Source: Mesorhizobium caraganae
GTDB lineage: Bacteria > Pseudomonadota > Alphaproteobacteria > Rhizobiales > Rhizobiaceae
Direction: 5' to 3'
Assembly (NCBI RefSeq): GCF_016836705.1
Contig: NZ_JAFCGY010000012.1
Coordinates: forward strand, 99,090-163,089
Length of the DNA stretch: 64,000 nt
Part shown: positions 16,569 through 25,347 of the stretch, piece after piece
Layout: each line of letters starts with the position of its first letter
How positions within the stretch are numbered: the first letter of the stretch is position 1
Translations under genes and position numbers: made by a program
The notes under the pieces: model-generated
What the model was told of the DNA's origin: nothing
What the model saw: the letters and a program-made list of their open reading frames with translations, nothing else
Database searches by the model: none

Positions 16569-17602
16569 ATGCGCCTGCCATCCGCGTCACAGTTTATTCG
16601 CAAGGCTTTTGGTCGCGTTGGATCCGGGCAATCACCGGCTGGCCTGGCTATCCGTTCGGACCTTCTTCCGGAGGAACCGAATTTCCGGATGCTCACTGAG
16701 AACAGCGGTGACGTCATCATGCAACTCGGACCGGACACGAAGGCACGCTACGTTTCACCGTCATGCACCCGACTTCTGGGATGGCTGCCGGAGGAAATGG
16801 TGGGGCATGGTCCGGAGGTGTTCGTCCCGCCGGAGCATCTTCAAAACATCGCTGCGGCAGCCGCGCTCTTGCTTGCCGGCGCAGATGAAGGCGAGCCGCT
16901 GCGATCGAGATCCGGCGCAAGGATGGGGAAACTGTCTGGGTGGAGAGCTAGGCGCGCATGGTCCGTGATCCCCTAACTGGCGTTCCGGGCGACTTCGTGC
17001 TGATCATGAGAGATATAACAGAACGCAAACGGCTCGAAGAGCAACTCCGCTCGCTTGCGATGACGGACGGGCTGACCGGCCTGGGCAACCGCCGAGCCTT
17101 CGACGAGACCTTGGACAGGGAATGGCGACGCACCGTTGGCAGCGCTGGACAGATGTCCTTGTTGTTGCTCGATATCGATCGATTCAAAGGCTTTAACGAC
17201 AAATACGGTCATCAGGTAGGCGATGATTGTCTTCGTGCCGTCGCTGCCGCAATACGAGACGTGCTTGATCGTCCTGGGGATCTGGCGTCGCGATACGGAG
17301 GGGAAGAACTCGCCGTCATCTTGCCTGATACCGATAGCGAGGGAGCGCTTGAAATAGCGGAACGGCTGAGGCTCTCAATCGAAAATCTCGGCCTGCCTCA
17401 TGACGGCAATCTGGAAGGCGGCGGACGCGTCACAGTCAGCATTGGTTCAGCGACCGCGCTGTCGCGATCGGGCGGGACGATCAGGATGCCGGAAGGCCTG
17501 CTTCTCGCCGCCGACACCGCCCTTTACAAGGCCAAGCACAAAGGCCGAAACCGCGTCGAGGTCGCACTGCTGCTCGCCTCGGAAGGTCCCGACGCGGCCT
17601 GA
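16569..17602 (+). pseudogene. PAS-GGDEF diguanylate cyclase gene broken by a frameshift and a nonsense codon
   Basis: The first frame encodes a PAS domain (LTENSGDVIMQLGPDTKARY, TRLLGWLPEEMVG). Around 16900 the reading frame slips; the next frame reads IRRKDGETVWVES and hits TAG at 16949-16951, where related proteins have a serine or alanine (one-base change from TCG). Beyond it, the PAS end VPGDFVLIMRDITERKRLEE and a complete GGDEF domain (RYGGEELAVILPD) continue to 17602. Two lesions make a sequencing error less likely. The downstream part starting at ATG 16958 could still be translated as an isolated cyclase, but no clear ribosome binding site supports that. Confidence 0.8.
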
Positions 17603-17806
17603 TCAAAGGCCGTTACAGCCTCGCGCATCGACTCAGCCAAAGGTCTCGATTTCGTTGGCCTGGGCCATAAGCAAGCATTGGGTGCGGCTGGGTGTTTTCG
17701 ACTGCCTGTGAGGTCGGCTCCGTTACGCGCTACCATAGTACAGTTGAGCCCATGCCGTTGACGCACCACTATGCCGGGCTATCGACGTTGCCTGGGAGGA
17801 GGACGC

Positions 17807-19729
17807 GTGGCTGGCGAACGGGAGCATATCCGCGAGATAGAGCAGGTCCTGTCCGGCGGGCGATCGGCCCGCGACGATGTCGTGGTCAAGTCCTGGCTGC
17901 GTTGTGTCGACACCCACCGGCTCGATCCGGCCCGGCCCACGGAAGCCTATATCGTCCCCGATACCCAGTTGCGCGAACATCGCGAGCAGTCCGAGAGACT
18001 GATCGCCATCGCCCGCAGCGGCCTGGAAACGCTTTTCAAGCAGGTGGCGGGCCAGAACTACGTGCTGCTGCTGGCAAACGCCAAGGGCGTCACCGTCGAC
18101 TTCCTCGGTGATCCGCTGTTCATGGACCAGTTGCGCACGGCGGGGCTTTATCTTGGCTCCGAATGGTCCGAAAGCCGCACCGGAACCTGCGGCGTCGGCT
18201 CCTGCATCGTCACCGGCGAGGCGATGACGATCCATCAGACCGACCATTTCGATACGACGCATACGCCGCTCTCCTGCACCGCCGCGCCGATCTTCGACAC
18301 CAATGGCGCCCTGGCTGCCGTGCTCGACATTTCCCTGCTGCGCTCCCCCCAACCGAAAGTCAGCCAGAATCTGGCGCTGCATCTGGTGACGGCCTCCGCG
18401 CGACGCATCGAACTCGCCAATCTGATGGCGCAGATGCACTCTGAATGGGTGCTGCGCTTTTCCCGTTCGCCGGAGTTCCTCGACGTCGACCCCGAGGCAG
18501 CCATCGCCCTCGATGCCTCGGGCCGTATCCTCGGCACGACGCGTGGCGGAGCGCTGCTGCTGGCGCAGGCCGGGGGTGTCGACTGGAGGTACTCGCCTTT
18601 GCCGGTCGGTCAGCCGATCTCGCGCTACCTGGATATAGGTGTCGACGACTTGCCGAGCCTGACACGCGGCCGCCCGACCGAGGAGCGGCTGGTCTTCGGC
18701 CACAGCGGCAGCGCCCTGTTCGCGCATGCCATCGAGCCGCAGCCGCCAACCGGGCGCCGCGCTCCCGTCGAGGCGGTGCCGAAACCGATCAGCGAACTTT
18801 CGGGCGGCGATCCGGCGATGGCGGCCATGCAGGTGCGAGCCGCGAAGCTGGCCCGCACGACCATTCCGATCCTGATCCATGGCGAGACCGGCTCCGGCAA
18901 GGAATATCTCGCCCGCGCGATACACGACTGCTCGCAACGCGCCGGCCCGTTCGTCGCCATCAATTGTGCTGCTATCCCCGAGCATCTGATCGAGAGCGAA
19001 CTGTTTGGTCATATTGCCGGCGCCTTCACCGGGGCAGCCGCCAGGGGGCGCAAGGGATTGATCGAAGGCGCCGACGGCGGCACGCTCTTCCTCGACGAGA
19101 TCGGCGACATGCCCTTGCATCTGCAATCCCGGCTGCTCAGGGTGATCGCCGAACGCGAATTGGTCCCGGTTGGCGGCATTGAGCCGCGACAGGTCGACAT
19201 AAAGATCATTTCGGCCTCGCACCATGATCTGCGCAAGCTGGTGGCTGAAGGGCGTTTCCGCGAGGATCTGTTCTACCGGCTGAACGCCGCCTCGCTAACC
19301 TTGCCTGCGCTGCGCGAGCGCACCGATTTCGAATGGCTGCTGGACCGGCTGATGGATCAACGCGCGCGCCTTGCCGGCCGGACGGCGAGACTGTCGCCGG
19401 CGGCGCGCCTGGCGCTGATCCGTCACCGCTGGCCCGGCAACGTCCGCGAACTCGCAAACGCCATCGATCTGGCGGTAACGCTTTGCGAGGGCGAGATGAT
19501 TGAGCCTGCCGACCTGCCCGACTTCGCCTTGCCGTATCTGGTACCGCCAGCGCCACCCGCCCGCCTGGTTGCGCTGCGTGCTCCGTCGCCCGAGGGCGAG
19601 CGCGCGGCGCTGCTGGATGCCCTCGTGGCCGTGGGCTGGAACATCTCCGAGGCTGCACGGCGGCTCGGCGTCGACCGCACGACGGTCCATCGCCGCATGA
19701 AACGGCTGCGGCTGGACGCGCCGAACTAG
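17807..19729 (+). CDS. AcoR-type sigma54-dependent transcriptional activator
   Basis: From GTG 17807 (GGAGGAGG immediately upstream; ATG 17771 lacks one) the protein has 640 residues. An N-terminal GAF-type sensor domain is marked by SESRTGTCGVGSCIVTGEAM. The AAA+ domain carries Walker A GETGSGKE, GAFTGA near residue 405 and Walker B GGTLFLDEIGDM. The C-terminus is a Fis-type HTH (NISEAARRLGVDRTTVHRRM). It has no receiver domain, so it is ligand-controlled like AcoR, which responds to acetoin. Downstream lie an inverted repeat and a -24/-12 promoter serving an alcohol dehydrogenase and a monooxygenase, the likely targets. Confidence 0.92.
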   Translation: MAGEREHIREIEQVLSGGRSARDDVVVKSWLRCVDTHRLDPARPTEAYIVPDTQLREHREQSERLIAIARSGLETLFKQVAGQNYVLLLANAKGVTVDFLGDPLFMDQLRTAGLYLGSEWSESRTGTCGVGSCIVTGEAMTIHQTDHFDTTHTPLSCTAAPIFDTNGALAAVLDISLLRSPQPKVSQNLALHLVTASARRIELANLMAQMHSEWVLRFSRSPEFLDVDPEAAIALDASGRILGTTRGGALLLAQAGGVDWRYSPLPVGQPISRYLDIGVDDLPSLTRGRPTEERLVFGHSGSALFAHAIEPQPPTGRRAPVEAVPKPISELSGGDPAMAAMQVRAAKLARTTIPILIHGETGSGKEYLARAIHDCSQRAGPFVAINCAAIPEHLIESELFGHIAGAFTGAAARGRKGLIEGADGGTLFLDEIGDMPLHLQSRLLRVIAERELVPVGGIEPRQVDIKIISASHHDLRKLVAEGRFREDLFYRLNAASLTLPALRERTDFEWLLDRLMDQRARLAGRTARLSPAARLALIRHRWPGNVRELANAIDLAVTLCEGEMIEPADLPDFALPYLVPPAPPARLVALRAPSPEGERAALLDALVAVGWNISEAARRLGVDRTTVHRRMKRLRLDAPN

Positions 19730-19768
19730 TGTGGCGTGCACTGTGGCGCGCTATGGCGCACGCCACAC
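19729..19768. promoter_or_regulatory. Inverted repeat, candidate upstream activator sequence
   Basis: GTGTGGCGTGC (19729-19739) and GCACGCCACAC (19758-19768) are perfect 11-base arms separated by 18 bases, in which another TGTGGCGCGC half-like element occurs. It lies 73 bases upstream of the sigma54 promoter, the usual place for an enhancer-binding-protein site. It begins right at the stop codon of the activator gene. Confidence 0.6.
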
Positions 19769-19840
19769 CGCTGCAACAGGGCGCGACAGCAGAAATCGTT
19801 ACACGCCACTGATTTTACTACGATTTCTGACCCAGCGTGG

Positions 19841-19857
19841 TTGGCATGCTGCTTGCT
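19841..19857 (+). promoter_or_regulatory. Sigma54 (-24/-12) promoter
   Basis: TTGGCATG-CTGC-TTGCT matches the consensus TTGGCACG-N4-TTGCW with only the C-to-T change in the first block; GG and GC have exact spacing. It lies 41 bases upstream of the alcohol dehydrogenase ATG and faces it. The activator gene just upstream supports the call. Confidence 0.85.
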
Positions 19858-19897
19858 GTCTGTTCCAGGTACCCAGATGGAACTTGGAGGAGAAGCC

Positions 19898-21010
19898 ATG
19901 ACACAGAACGCCGTCAATCTCGCGGCCACGGCGCGAAGCATGCAAGCTTTGCGCTTTCATGCCGCCAGGGATTTGCGCATCGAGGACATCCCCCGGCCAA
20001 CAAAGCCGGGACCAGGACAGGTCATCGTCCGCAACAGGTTTGTCGGAATCTGCGGAACCGACCTGCATGAATACAGTTACGGGCCGATCTTCATACCGAC
20101 GGAGCCTCATCCGTTTACCGGTGTCAGCGGCGTGCAGGTGCTCGGACATGAGTTCGGCGGCGTGATCGAAGCGGTCGGCGAAGGCGTGACATCCGTTTCG
20201 GTCGGCGACCGCGTGGCCGTCCAGCCGCTGATCATGCCGCGCTCGGGAGACTATTACGCCTCGCGCGGCCTGTACCATCTGTCCGACAAGCTTGCCCTGG
20301 CGGGCCTGAGCTGGATTGGCGGTGGCATGGCGGAAGCCGCGTTGCTCAACGACTACAATGTCGAGCGCATTCCAGCCGAAATGTCCGACGAGGAAGCGGC
20401 CCTGGTGGAGCCGACGGCGGTCGCCGTCTATGCCTGCGACCGCGGCGGCGTGACCGCGGGCAACTCGGTGCTGATTACGGGAGCCGGCCCGATCGGCATC
20501 CTGACGATGCTGGCCGCCCGCGCCGCGGGCGCGACACAGCTGTTCATCTCGGACCTCAACGATACCAGGCTGGAGATGGCGCGTTCGATCCAGCCCGGCG
20601 TAGTGACCCTCAATCCGAAGCGCGACAAGGTCGATGAGGCGGTGCGCGCCGCCAGCGAAGGCGGCGTCGGCTGCGATGTCGCCATCGAATGCGTCGGCAA
20701 CGAGCATGCGCTGAAAGCCTGCCTCGCGGCGGTGCGCAAGCAAGGTGTCGTCGTGCAGACCGGCCTGCATCCGCACGAGAACCCGCTCGACTGGTTCCAG
20801 GTCACGTTCAAGGACGTCGATATCCGCGGCTCCTGGGCCTATCCGACGCATCTGTGGCCACGCGTCATCCGCCTCATCAGCTCGGGACAGCTGCCTGCGG
20901 CCAAGGTGATCACCAGGCGCATACGCCTTGCGGAGGCGGTGTCCGACGGCTTCGACGCCCTGCTCGATCCAGCCGGGACGCAACTCAAAATCTTGATCGA
21001 CCTTTCCTGA
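19898..21010 (+). CDS. Zinc-dependent alcohol dehydrogenase, 2,3-butanediol-dehydrogenase-like
   Basis: ATG 19898 follows GGAGGAG; the earlier in-frame start at 19736 lies inside the promoter region. The 370-residue MDR protein has the zinc-site motifs GICGTDLHEY and GHEFGGVIEAVGEGV, followed by VGDRVAVQP. The NAD(P) Rossmann motif is GAGPIGILT. The PIFIPTEPHPFTG insert and overall pattern match butanediol/sorbitol-type dehydrogenases. It should oxidise a secondary alcohol to a ketone (or the reverse). It is first in a two-gene sigma54-driven operon; the ketone product is a plausible substrate for the flavin monooxygenase encoded next. Confidence 0.88.
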   Translation: MTQNAVNLAATARSMQALRFHAARDLRIEDIPRPTKPGPGQVIVRNRFVGICGTDLHEYSYGPIFIPTEPHPFTGVSGVQVLGHEFGGVIEAVGEGVTSVSVGDRVAVQPLIMPRSGDYYASRGLYHLSDKLALAGLSWIGGGMAEAALLNDYNVERIPAEMSDEEAALVEPTAVAVYACDRGGVTAGNSVLITGAGPIGILTMLAARAAGATQLFISDLNDTRLEMARSIQPGVVTLNPKRDKVDEAVRAASEGGVGCDVAIECVGNEHALKACLAAVRKQGVVVQTGLHPHENPLDWFQVTFKDVDIRGSWAYPTHLWPRVIRLISSGQLPAAKVITRRIRLAEAVSDGFDALLDPAGTQLKILIDLS

Positions 21011-21035
21011 TCAATCTGACAACCGGAGGAGAACC

Positions 21036-22844
21036 ATGCTCGAGAGAACCCCCACCACAAAGGCGCAAGCGCTGCTCGACAAGTTCGGCAAGGCGCTGGA
21101 GACCAGTGACATCGACGCCGCCGTCAATTGCTTCCAGGCGGACTGCTACTGGCGCGACCTCGTCACCTTCACCTGGAACCTGAGAACGATGGAAGGCCGG
21201 GGCCAGGTCCGCGACATGCTGACGGGGACCCTGGCCGGGACCAAGCCTACCGGCTGGAGGGTGGCCGAAGGCGAGGAGGCGACCGAGGCGGACGGCGTCA
21301 CCACCGCCTGGATCACCTTCGAGACCAAGGTGGCGCGCGGCTATGGCCTGGTACGGTTCAAGGGCGACCTGATCTGGACCTTGCTCACCACCATGACCGA
21401 ACTGAAGGGCCACGAGGAAAAAGCTGGCTTCACCCGCCCGCTCGGCGCCAAGCATGGCCACGGCAAGGACAGGAAATCGTGGCGCGAGGAGCGTGACGAT
21501 GAGATCGCCGAACTCGGCCGTACCAAGCAGCCCTACGTCGTGATCATTGGCGGCGGCCAGGGCGGCATCGCGCTCGGCGCCCGCCTGCGCCAGCTCGGCG
21601 TGTCAGCCATCATCATCGAGAAGAACGAACATCCAGGCGATTCCTGGCGCAAGCGCTACAAGTCGCTCTGCCTGCATGATCCGGTCTGGTACGACCATTT
21701 GCCCTATATCGACTTCCCCAAGAACTGGCCGGTCTTCGCGCCAAAAGACAAGATCGGCGACTGGCTGGAAATGTACACCAGGGTCATGGAGCTGAATTAC
21801 TGGAGCTCGACCACGGCCAAGAAGGCCAGCTATGACGAGAAGGCGAAGGAATGGACCGTCGTCGTCGAGCGCGACGGCGAGGAAATCACCCTCAAGCCGA
21901 AGCAGCTGGTGCTCGCCACCGGCATGTCCGGCAAGGCGAACTGGCCGAAATACAAGGGCCAGGACATCTTCAAGGGCGAGCAGCAGCATTCCTCGACCCA
22001 TCCCGGTCCGGACAAGTACCGCGGCAAGAAGGTCGTCGTCATCGGATCCAACAACTCCGCCCACGACATCTGCGCAGCGCTGTGGGAGGCAGGCGCCGAC
22101 GTGACCATGGTGCAGCGTTCCTCCACCCACATCGTCAAGTCCGATACGCTGATGGATATTGGCCTCGGCGCGCTCTATTCGGAGCAGGCGGTGGAGAATG
22201 GCATGACGACGCGCAAGGCCGACCTGATCTTCGCCTCCCTGCCCTACCGCATCATGCACGAGTTCCAGATCCCGCTTTACGAGCAGATGAAGGAACGCGA
22301 CGCGAAGTTCTACGCGGATCTGGAAAAGGCCGGCTTCCTGCTCGACTGGGGCGACGACGGCTCGGGCCTGTTCATGAAATACCTGCGCCGGGGTTCGGGC
22401 TACTATATCGATGTCGGCGCTTGCGATCTCGTCATCGACGGCTCGATCAAGCTCAAAAGCGGGCCAGGTGCCGCCGTGCAGGAACTGACGCAAACCGGCG
22501 TCAAATTCGCCGACGGCACCGAATTGCCGGCCGATCTGGTCATCTACGCCACCGGCTATGGTTCGATGAACGGCTGGGCCGCGGACCTCATCTCGCAGGA
22601 GGCGGCGGACAAAGTCGGCAAGGTCTGGGGCCTTGGCTCCAACACCGCCAAGGATCCCGGCCCCTGGGAAGGCGAGCAGCGCAACATGTGGAAGCCGACC
22701 CAGCAGGAAGCGCTGTGGTTCCATGGCGGCAATCTCCACCAGTCGCGGCACTATTCGCAATATCTGTCACTGCAGCTGAAGGCCAGGCAGGTCGGTCTGC
22801 CGACCCCGGTCTATGGATTGCAGCAGGTGCACCACAAGGCCTAA
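21036..22844 (+). CDS. Flavin-containing monooxygenase with N-terminal NTF2/SnoaL-like domain
   Basis: 602 residues. Residues ~1-135 form a SnoaL-like domain (ALETSDIDAAVNCFQADCYW). The rest is an FMO/BVMO-type oxygenase: FAD site VVIIGGGQGGIALGARLRQL and NADPH site VVVIGSNNSAHDICAALWEA. The fingerprint FKGEQQHSSTHP has the F-x-G-x3-H-x3 spacing, but histidine stands where Baeyer-Villiger enzymes have W and FMOs have Y/F. The D-L-V-I-Y-ATG motif (LVIYATGYGSMNG) is present. It should insert oxygen into a ketone or heteroatom using NADPH and O2. It lies 26 bases after the alcohol dehydrogenase, with GGAGGAG ahead, under the same sigma54 promoter. Confidence 0.88.
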   Translation: MLERTPTTKAQALLDKFGKALETSDIDAAVNCFQADCYWRDLVTFTWNLRTMEGRGQVRDMLTGTLAGTKPTGWRVAEGEEATEADGVTTAWITFETKVARGYGLVRFKGDLIWTLLTTMTELKGHEEKAGFTRPLGAKHGHGKDRKSWREERDDEIAELGRTKQPYVVIIGGGQGGIALGARLRQLGVSAIIIEKNEHPGDSWRKRYKSLCLHDPVWYDHLPYIDFPKNWPVFAPKDKIGDWLEMYTRVMELNYWSSTTAKKASYDEKAKEWTVVVERDGEEITLKPKQLVLATGMSGKANWPKYKGQDIFKGEQQHSSTHPGPDKYRGKKVVVIGSNNSAHDICAALWEAGADVTMVQRSSTHIVKSDTLMDIGLGALYSEQAVENGMTTRKADLIFASLPYRIMHEFQIPLYEQMKERDAKFYADLEKAGFLLDWGDDGSGLFMKYLRRGSGYYIDVGACDLVIDGSIKLKSGPGAAVQELTQTGVKFADGTELPADLVIYATGYGSMNGWAADLISQEAADKVGKVWGLGSNTAKDPGPWEGEQRNMWKPTQQEALWFHGGNLHQSRHYSQYLSLQLKARQVGLPTPVYGLQQVHHKA

Positions 22845-22893
22845 CCGGCAATCCCCGGGAGGGTTTGCCATCCTGCTTCTGCAATGAGAAAGA

Positions 22894-22921
22894 CCCCGCG
22901 TGGCATGTCCGGCGCGCGGGG
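22894..22921. terminator. Hairpin terminator after the monooxygenase operon
   Basis: CCCCGCG (22894-22900) pairs with CGCGGGG (22915-22921), followed by CCTTCGTTTC. It is 50 bases past the monooxygenase stop and faces the end of the convergent remnant at 22930, so it could serve both strands. Confidence 0.55.
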
Positions 22922-22929
22922 CCTTCGTT

Positions 22930-23150
22930 TCAGTCTCGCATCATCACACCCCGCGCCTTGGCCCAGCGCTCGATGATCTTGCGCTCGTCGGGCAAAGGCG
23001 ACACGGTTGGAGAAACCGCGCACCTGCACCGCACGGTTCTGCGGATCGAGTCCGATCGTCAGCAACCGCTCGATCTTGCCGAGTACCGTGCGCCGCAGCA
23101 CCCAGATCGCGGCCTTGCTGGCGATGCATTTGGCAGCGTTATGTCGAGAC
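22930..23150 (-). pseudogene. C-terminal remnant of an unrecognised gene, frameshifted
   Basis: On the minus strand one frame reads KAAIWVLRRTVLGKIERLLT and IGLDPQNRAVQVRGFSNRV, and after a phase change near 22990 another ends SPLPDERKIIERWAKARGVM then MRD-stop at 22932. The pieces look coding (balanced helices, no low-complexity bias) but no family could be named. There is no start codon with a ribosome binding site. Confidence 0.4.
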
Positions 23151-23220
23151 ACAATGATGCATCGCCCTGCTCTCACGGCCAACGTGTTGGTAAGTTTCGG
23201 CTGCTACTATCCGTTCCCAT

Positions 23221-23745
23221 ATGGATACCGAAACGAGCCCTATCCCTATTGTCGACAACGCCCAGTGGCCTCGGGCTCACATGGCTGCAAACGCATGGCG
23301 TGGACGTTGCCTCGATATATTTGCGCGAAGCGAGGCCGCCGTTAGTGAGACGCTTTTGGTGCTAGCGAATACATCGCAGCGTGGCACTGTCGTGAAACTG
23401 CCCCATCTGGTCGGGCAACGGTTCGAAGAATTGGCAACTTTGACCGGACCAGCCGGAGCCTTCGCTTTGGAAGGAAAGGCATCCGCAGCAGCACTATCGG
23501 CCTTCCGCACCCATGAGGGCCTGCGCACGTCGCTGGGCCACGGTGTCGGCAAAGTCGTGCTCGACCAACGAGGGGGTTGGTTGCTCGTCTTGCGAACGCT
23601 TGCCTTCCGATCAAAGCAACCGCAACGTACGGTCCTTGTTATCGAAGAGAACGAAGCTGAAGAAACAGTCAAATCACTCCAAGCCGCTGGGCAGCGGCTC
23701 CTTTCGGAACTAGGAAATTTGCGGCATGCCCTCGGCCCGAGCTGA
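23221..23745 (+). CDS. Conserved-looking hypothetical protein, 174 residues
   Basis: The predicted protein begins MDTETSPIPIVDNAQWPRAH and has a helical, alanine-rich body with the strand pairs VVLDQRGGWLLVLRTLAFRS and RTVLVIEENEAEETVKSLQA. There are no cysteine motifs, signal peptide or membrane segments. Start at ATG 23221 is the first in frame; its ribosome binding site is weak. It is followed after 15 bases by a small frameshifted gene at 23761, so the two were probably an operon. No family recognised. Confidence 0.6.
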   Translation: MDTETSPIPIVDNAQWPRAHMAANAWRGRCLDIFARSEAAVSETLLVLANTSQRGTVVKLPHLVGQRFEELATLTGPAGAFALEGKASAAALSAFRTHEGLRTSLGHGVGKVVLDQRGGWLLVLRTLAFRSKQPQRTVLVIEENEAEETVKSLQAAGQRLLSELGNLRHALGPS

Positions 23746-23760
23746 ACCGGAGCGACGACA

Positions 23761-24021
23761 TGGCCGATGATCTCTCTCAGAAGTTGGAACTGGCACGGAT
23801 GCGCGCAAGAGAACCGCGCGGGCCAGTACGCCACGACTGCGGCGCTCGCTCGATTACAGGAAGACGCAAAGCAAAATCTAGGTGGGGCAATCCTTGAGCT
23901 GGCCGAATCTGGGAGAGGCGATCAGATGGTTGCGGGCTTCCGCCGGTGGCTCGACCGTTACCTTGCCCGGCCCCAGGACCGTCGGGTTCTCCGCGATACG
24001 CCGTTTGCTGCGAGAGAGTAG
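23761..24021 (+). pseudogene. Small hypothetical gene, probably frameshifted
   Basis: ATG 23761 with GGAG seven bases ahead starts MADDLSQKLELARMRAREP in one phase. That phase becomes featureless after about 20 codons and stops. The neighbouring phase continues AQENRAGQYATTAALARLQE and AILELAESGRGDQMVAGFRR to the stop at 24021, with good codon bias. A single-base indel near 23812-23818 would join them into a ~86-residue helical protein. Function unknown. Confidence 0.45.
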
Positions 24022-24324
24022 TGAACTCTGGATCGATCCAATGATTTCAATTGCTTACTGATCGTTTTGTAACATTGTGACGATCGGCAGCGTGATTTAA
24101 GATACGCCCTGGAGCGCGCAGCTGCCATAGGCACAATCTGCGCACAGAACATGAAAAGGCGGGGGTACCCCAATCCGCCTTCCCTTCCAAAGCTTCGTTT
24201 CTAATTCGCGCGGGCCTGCAGCAATCTGCTGTTCCAGCATTCCCGGTCCATTTTCTCGTCCGCCCTTATTGAGCGACAGCACATCCTGGGCGTACTGCGT
24301 CCATCCTGCTGTTGCAGAGAAAGT

Positions 24325-24537
24325 TCAGCCAGCTTTGCTGAGGCTGCCGGCGGAAGACTTGCCAGTGCGGCGGTCCTGTTCGATCTCATAATTGATCTTC
24401 TGGCCGTCAGTGAGGGTGGAGAGCCCCGCGCGTTCGACAGCGGAAATGTGGACGAAAACGTCCTGACCGCCATTGTCAGGCTGAATAAATCCAAATCCCT
24501 TGGTGCTATTGAACCATTTCACGGTTCCAGTCGCCAT
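24325..24537 (-). CDS. cspA: Cold-shock domain protein (CspA family)
   Basis: 70 residues, exactly a single cold-shock domain: MATGTVKWFNSTKGFGFIQP carries RNP1 (KGFGFI) and QDVFVHISAVERAG carries RNP2 (VFVHI). It is an OB-fold protein that binds single-stranded RNA/DNA and melts RNA secondary structure. AGGGA lies upstream of the ATG. The gene stands alone with an AT-rich leader upstream, as usual for csp genes. Alphaproteobacteria have several paralogs, so the letter is not certain. Confidence 0.92.
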   Translation of the reverse strand: MATGTVKWFNSTKGFGFIQPDNGGQDVFVHISAVERAGLSTLTDGQKINYEIEQDRRTGKSSAGSLSKAG

Positions 24538-24981
24538 ATGCGTATCCCTTGTAAAGTTTTGCTACATATTTTGGTTCGGTGATCATGCCGGCCGGCTCAC
24601 AGTATAACGCAGCAAATGCGAAAGAGCGCAAGGCCCGGAGCGACACGCTGGGGTAAGCGCTTAGTGCAGCCAGTTGGACCGGCCGAGGCAAAGCGGCAGT
24701 CGCGCCACCCATGACATCCGGTATGCCGAGCTGCAGGTCCATCAGCAGCATGAATCAGTCGCCGCGGTGACCGATTCCAAAAATGCGTTGGACGCGTCTG
24801 ACATACTCGGGAATATGGGAGTATGGACGAGGGCGGCGACCATCTTCATTGCATTCTGCATATTCTGCGGCTGTTCTAACTAGCTTGCGTTCCATCTAGA
24901 ACCGACCTCCGAGGACGATCTGCCAGGGGCGCGAGGGCCGATACCAACAGCCGGCCAGACAAGGGAGCCCTGTTTCCTCGA
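24538..24981. other. Intergenic region between cspA and the response-regulator gene
   Basis: About 440 bases. The first ~70 bases are the presumed cspA leader and promoter (minus strand). Frames in the remainder show no domain or ribosome binding site. Confidence 0.4.
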
Positions 24982-25347
24982 TCAGGGAGAAAGAAGGCGT
25001 TCGAGTTTGGCGGTCAGTTCATCAAAGCTGAACGGTTTGCGAAGGACGGCACGGTCGCTGAAGCCTTCGCGCATGTCGCGACCGCTGTTGCCAGTCGAAT
25101 AGAGGAACGGCACACCGCGCTCGGCAAGCGCGTCGGCCACGGTATTGCTGTCGTCGCCGTCCAGATTCATGTCCAGCATGGCCGCATCGAAAATCTGTGT
25201 TTTGATCAGGGCGATCGCCTGTCCAATCGTAGCCGCGGAGGTGACGGATTCGCATCCAAGATCGCTCAGCATGTCTTCAATCATCATCAGGACCAGAATT
25301 TCATCCTCGACAACGAGCACGCGCCGGCCAGAAAGCAGTTTATCCAT
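24982..25347 (-). CDS. Stand-alone response-regulator receiver protein
   Basis: 121 residues forming one receiver (REC) domain and nothing else. The acidic pocket is VLVVEDE, the phosphoacceptor is the D in AAMLDMNLDGD, the switch residue S/T is in LYSTGNSG, and the lysine is in AVLRKPFSF. Single-domain receivers paired with HWE kinases act as phosphate sinks or relay proteins. It overlaps the kinase gene by eight bases, so the two are co-translated and almost certainly cognate. Confidence 0.9.
   Translation of the reverse strand: MDKLLSGRRVLVVEDEILVLMMIEDMLSDLGCESVTSAATIGQAIALIKTQIFDAAMLDMNLDGDDSNTVADALAERGVPFLYSTGNSGRDMREGFSDRAVLRKPFSFDELTAKLERLLSP

Noticed and set aside
17723..19225. 500-codon minus-strand frame opposite the sigma54 activator
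   Set aside because: Antisense shadow of a clearly conserved AAA+ regulator; composition is low-complexity Arg/Gly/Gln.
19799..20983. 394-codon minus-strand frame opposite the alcohol dehydrogenase
   Set aside because: Antisense shadow; runs through the sigma54 promoter and has no recognisable domain.
21603..22760. 385-codon minus-strand frame opposite the monooxygenase
   Set aside because: Antisense shadow; no start context and no domain.
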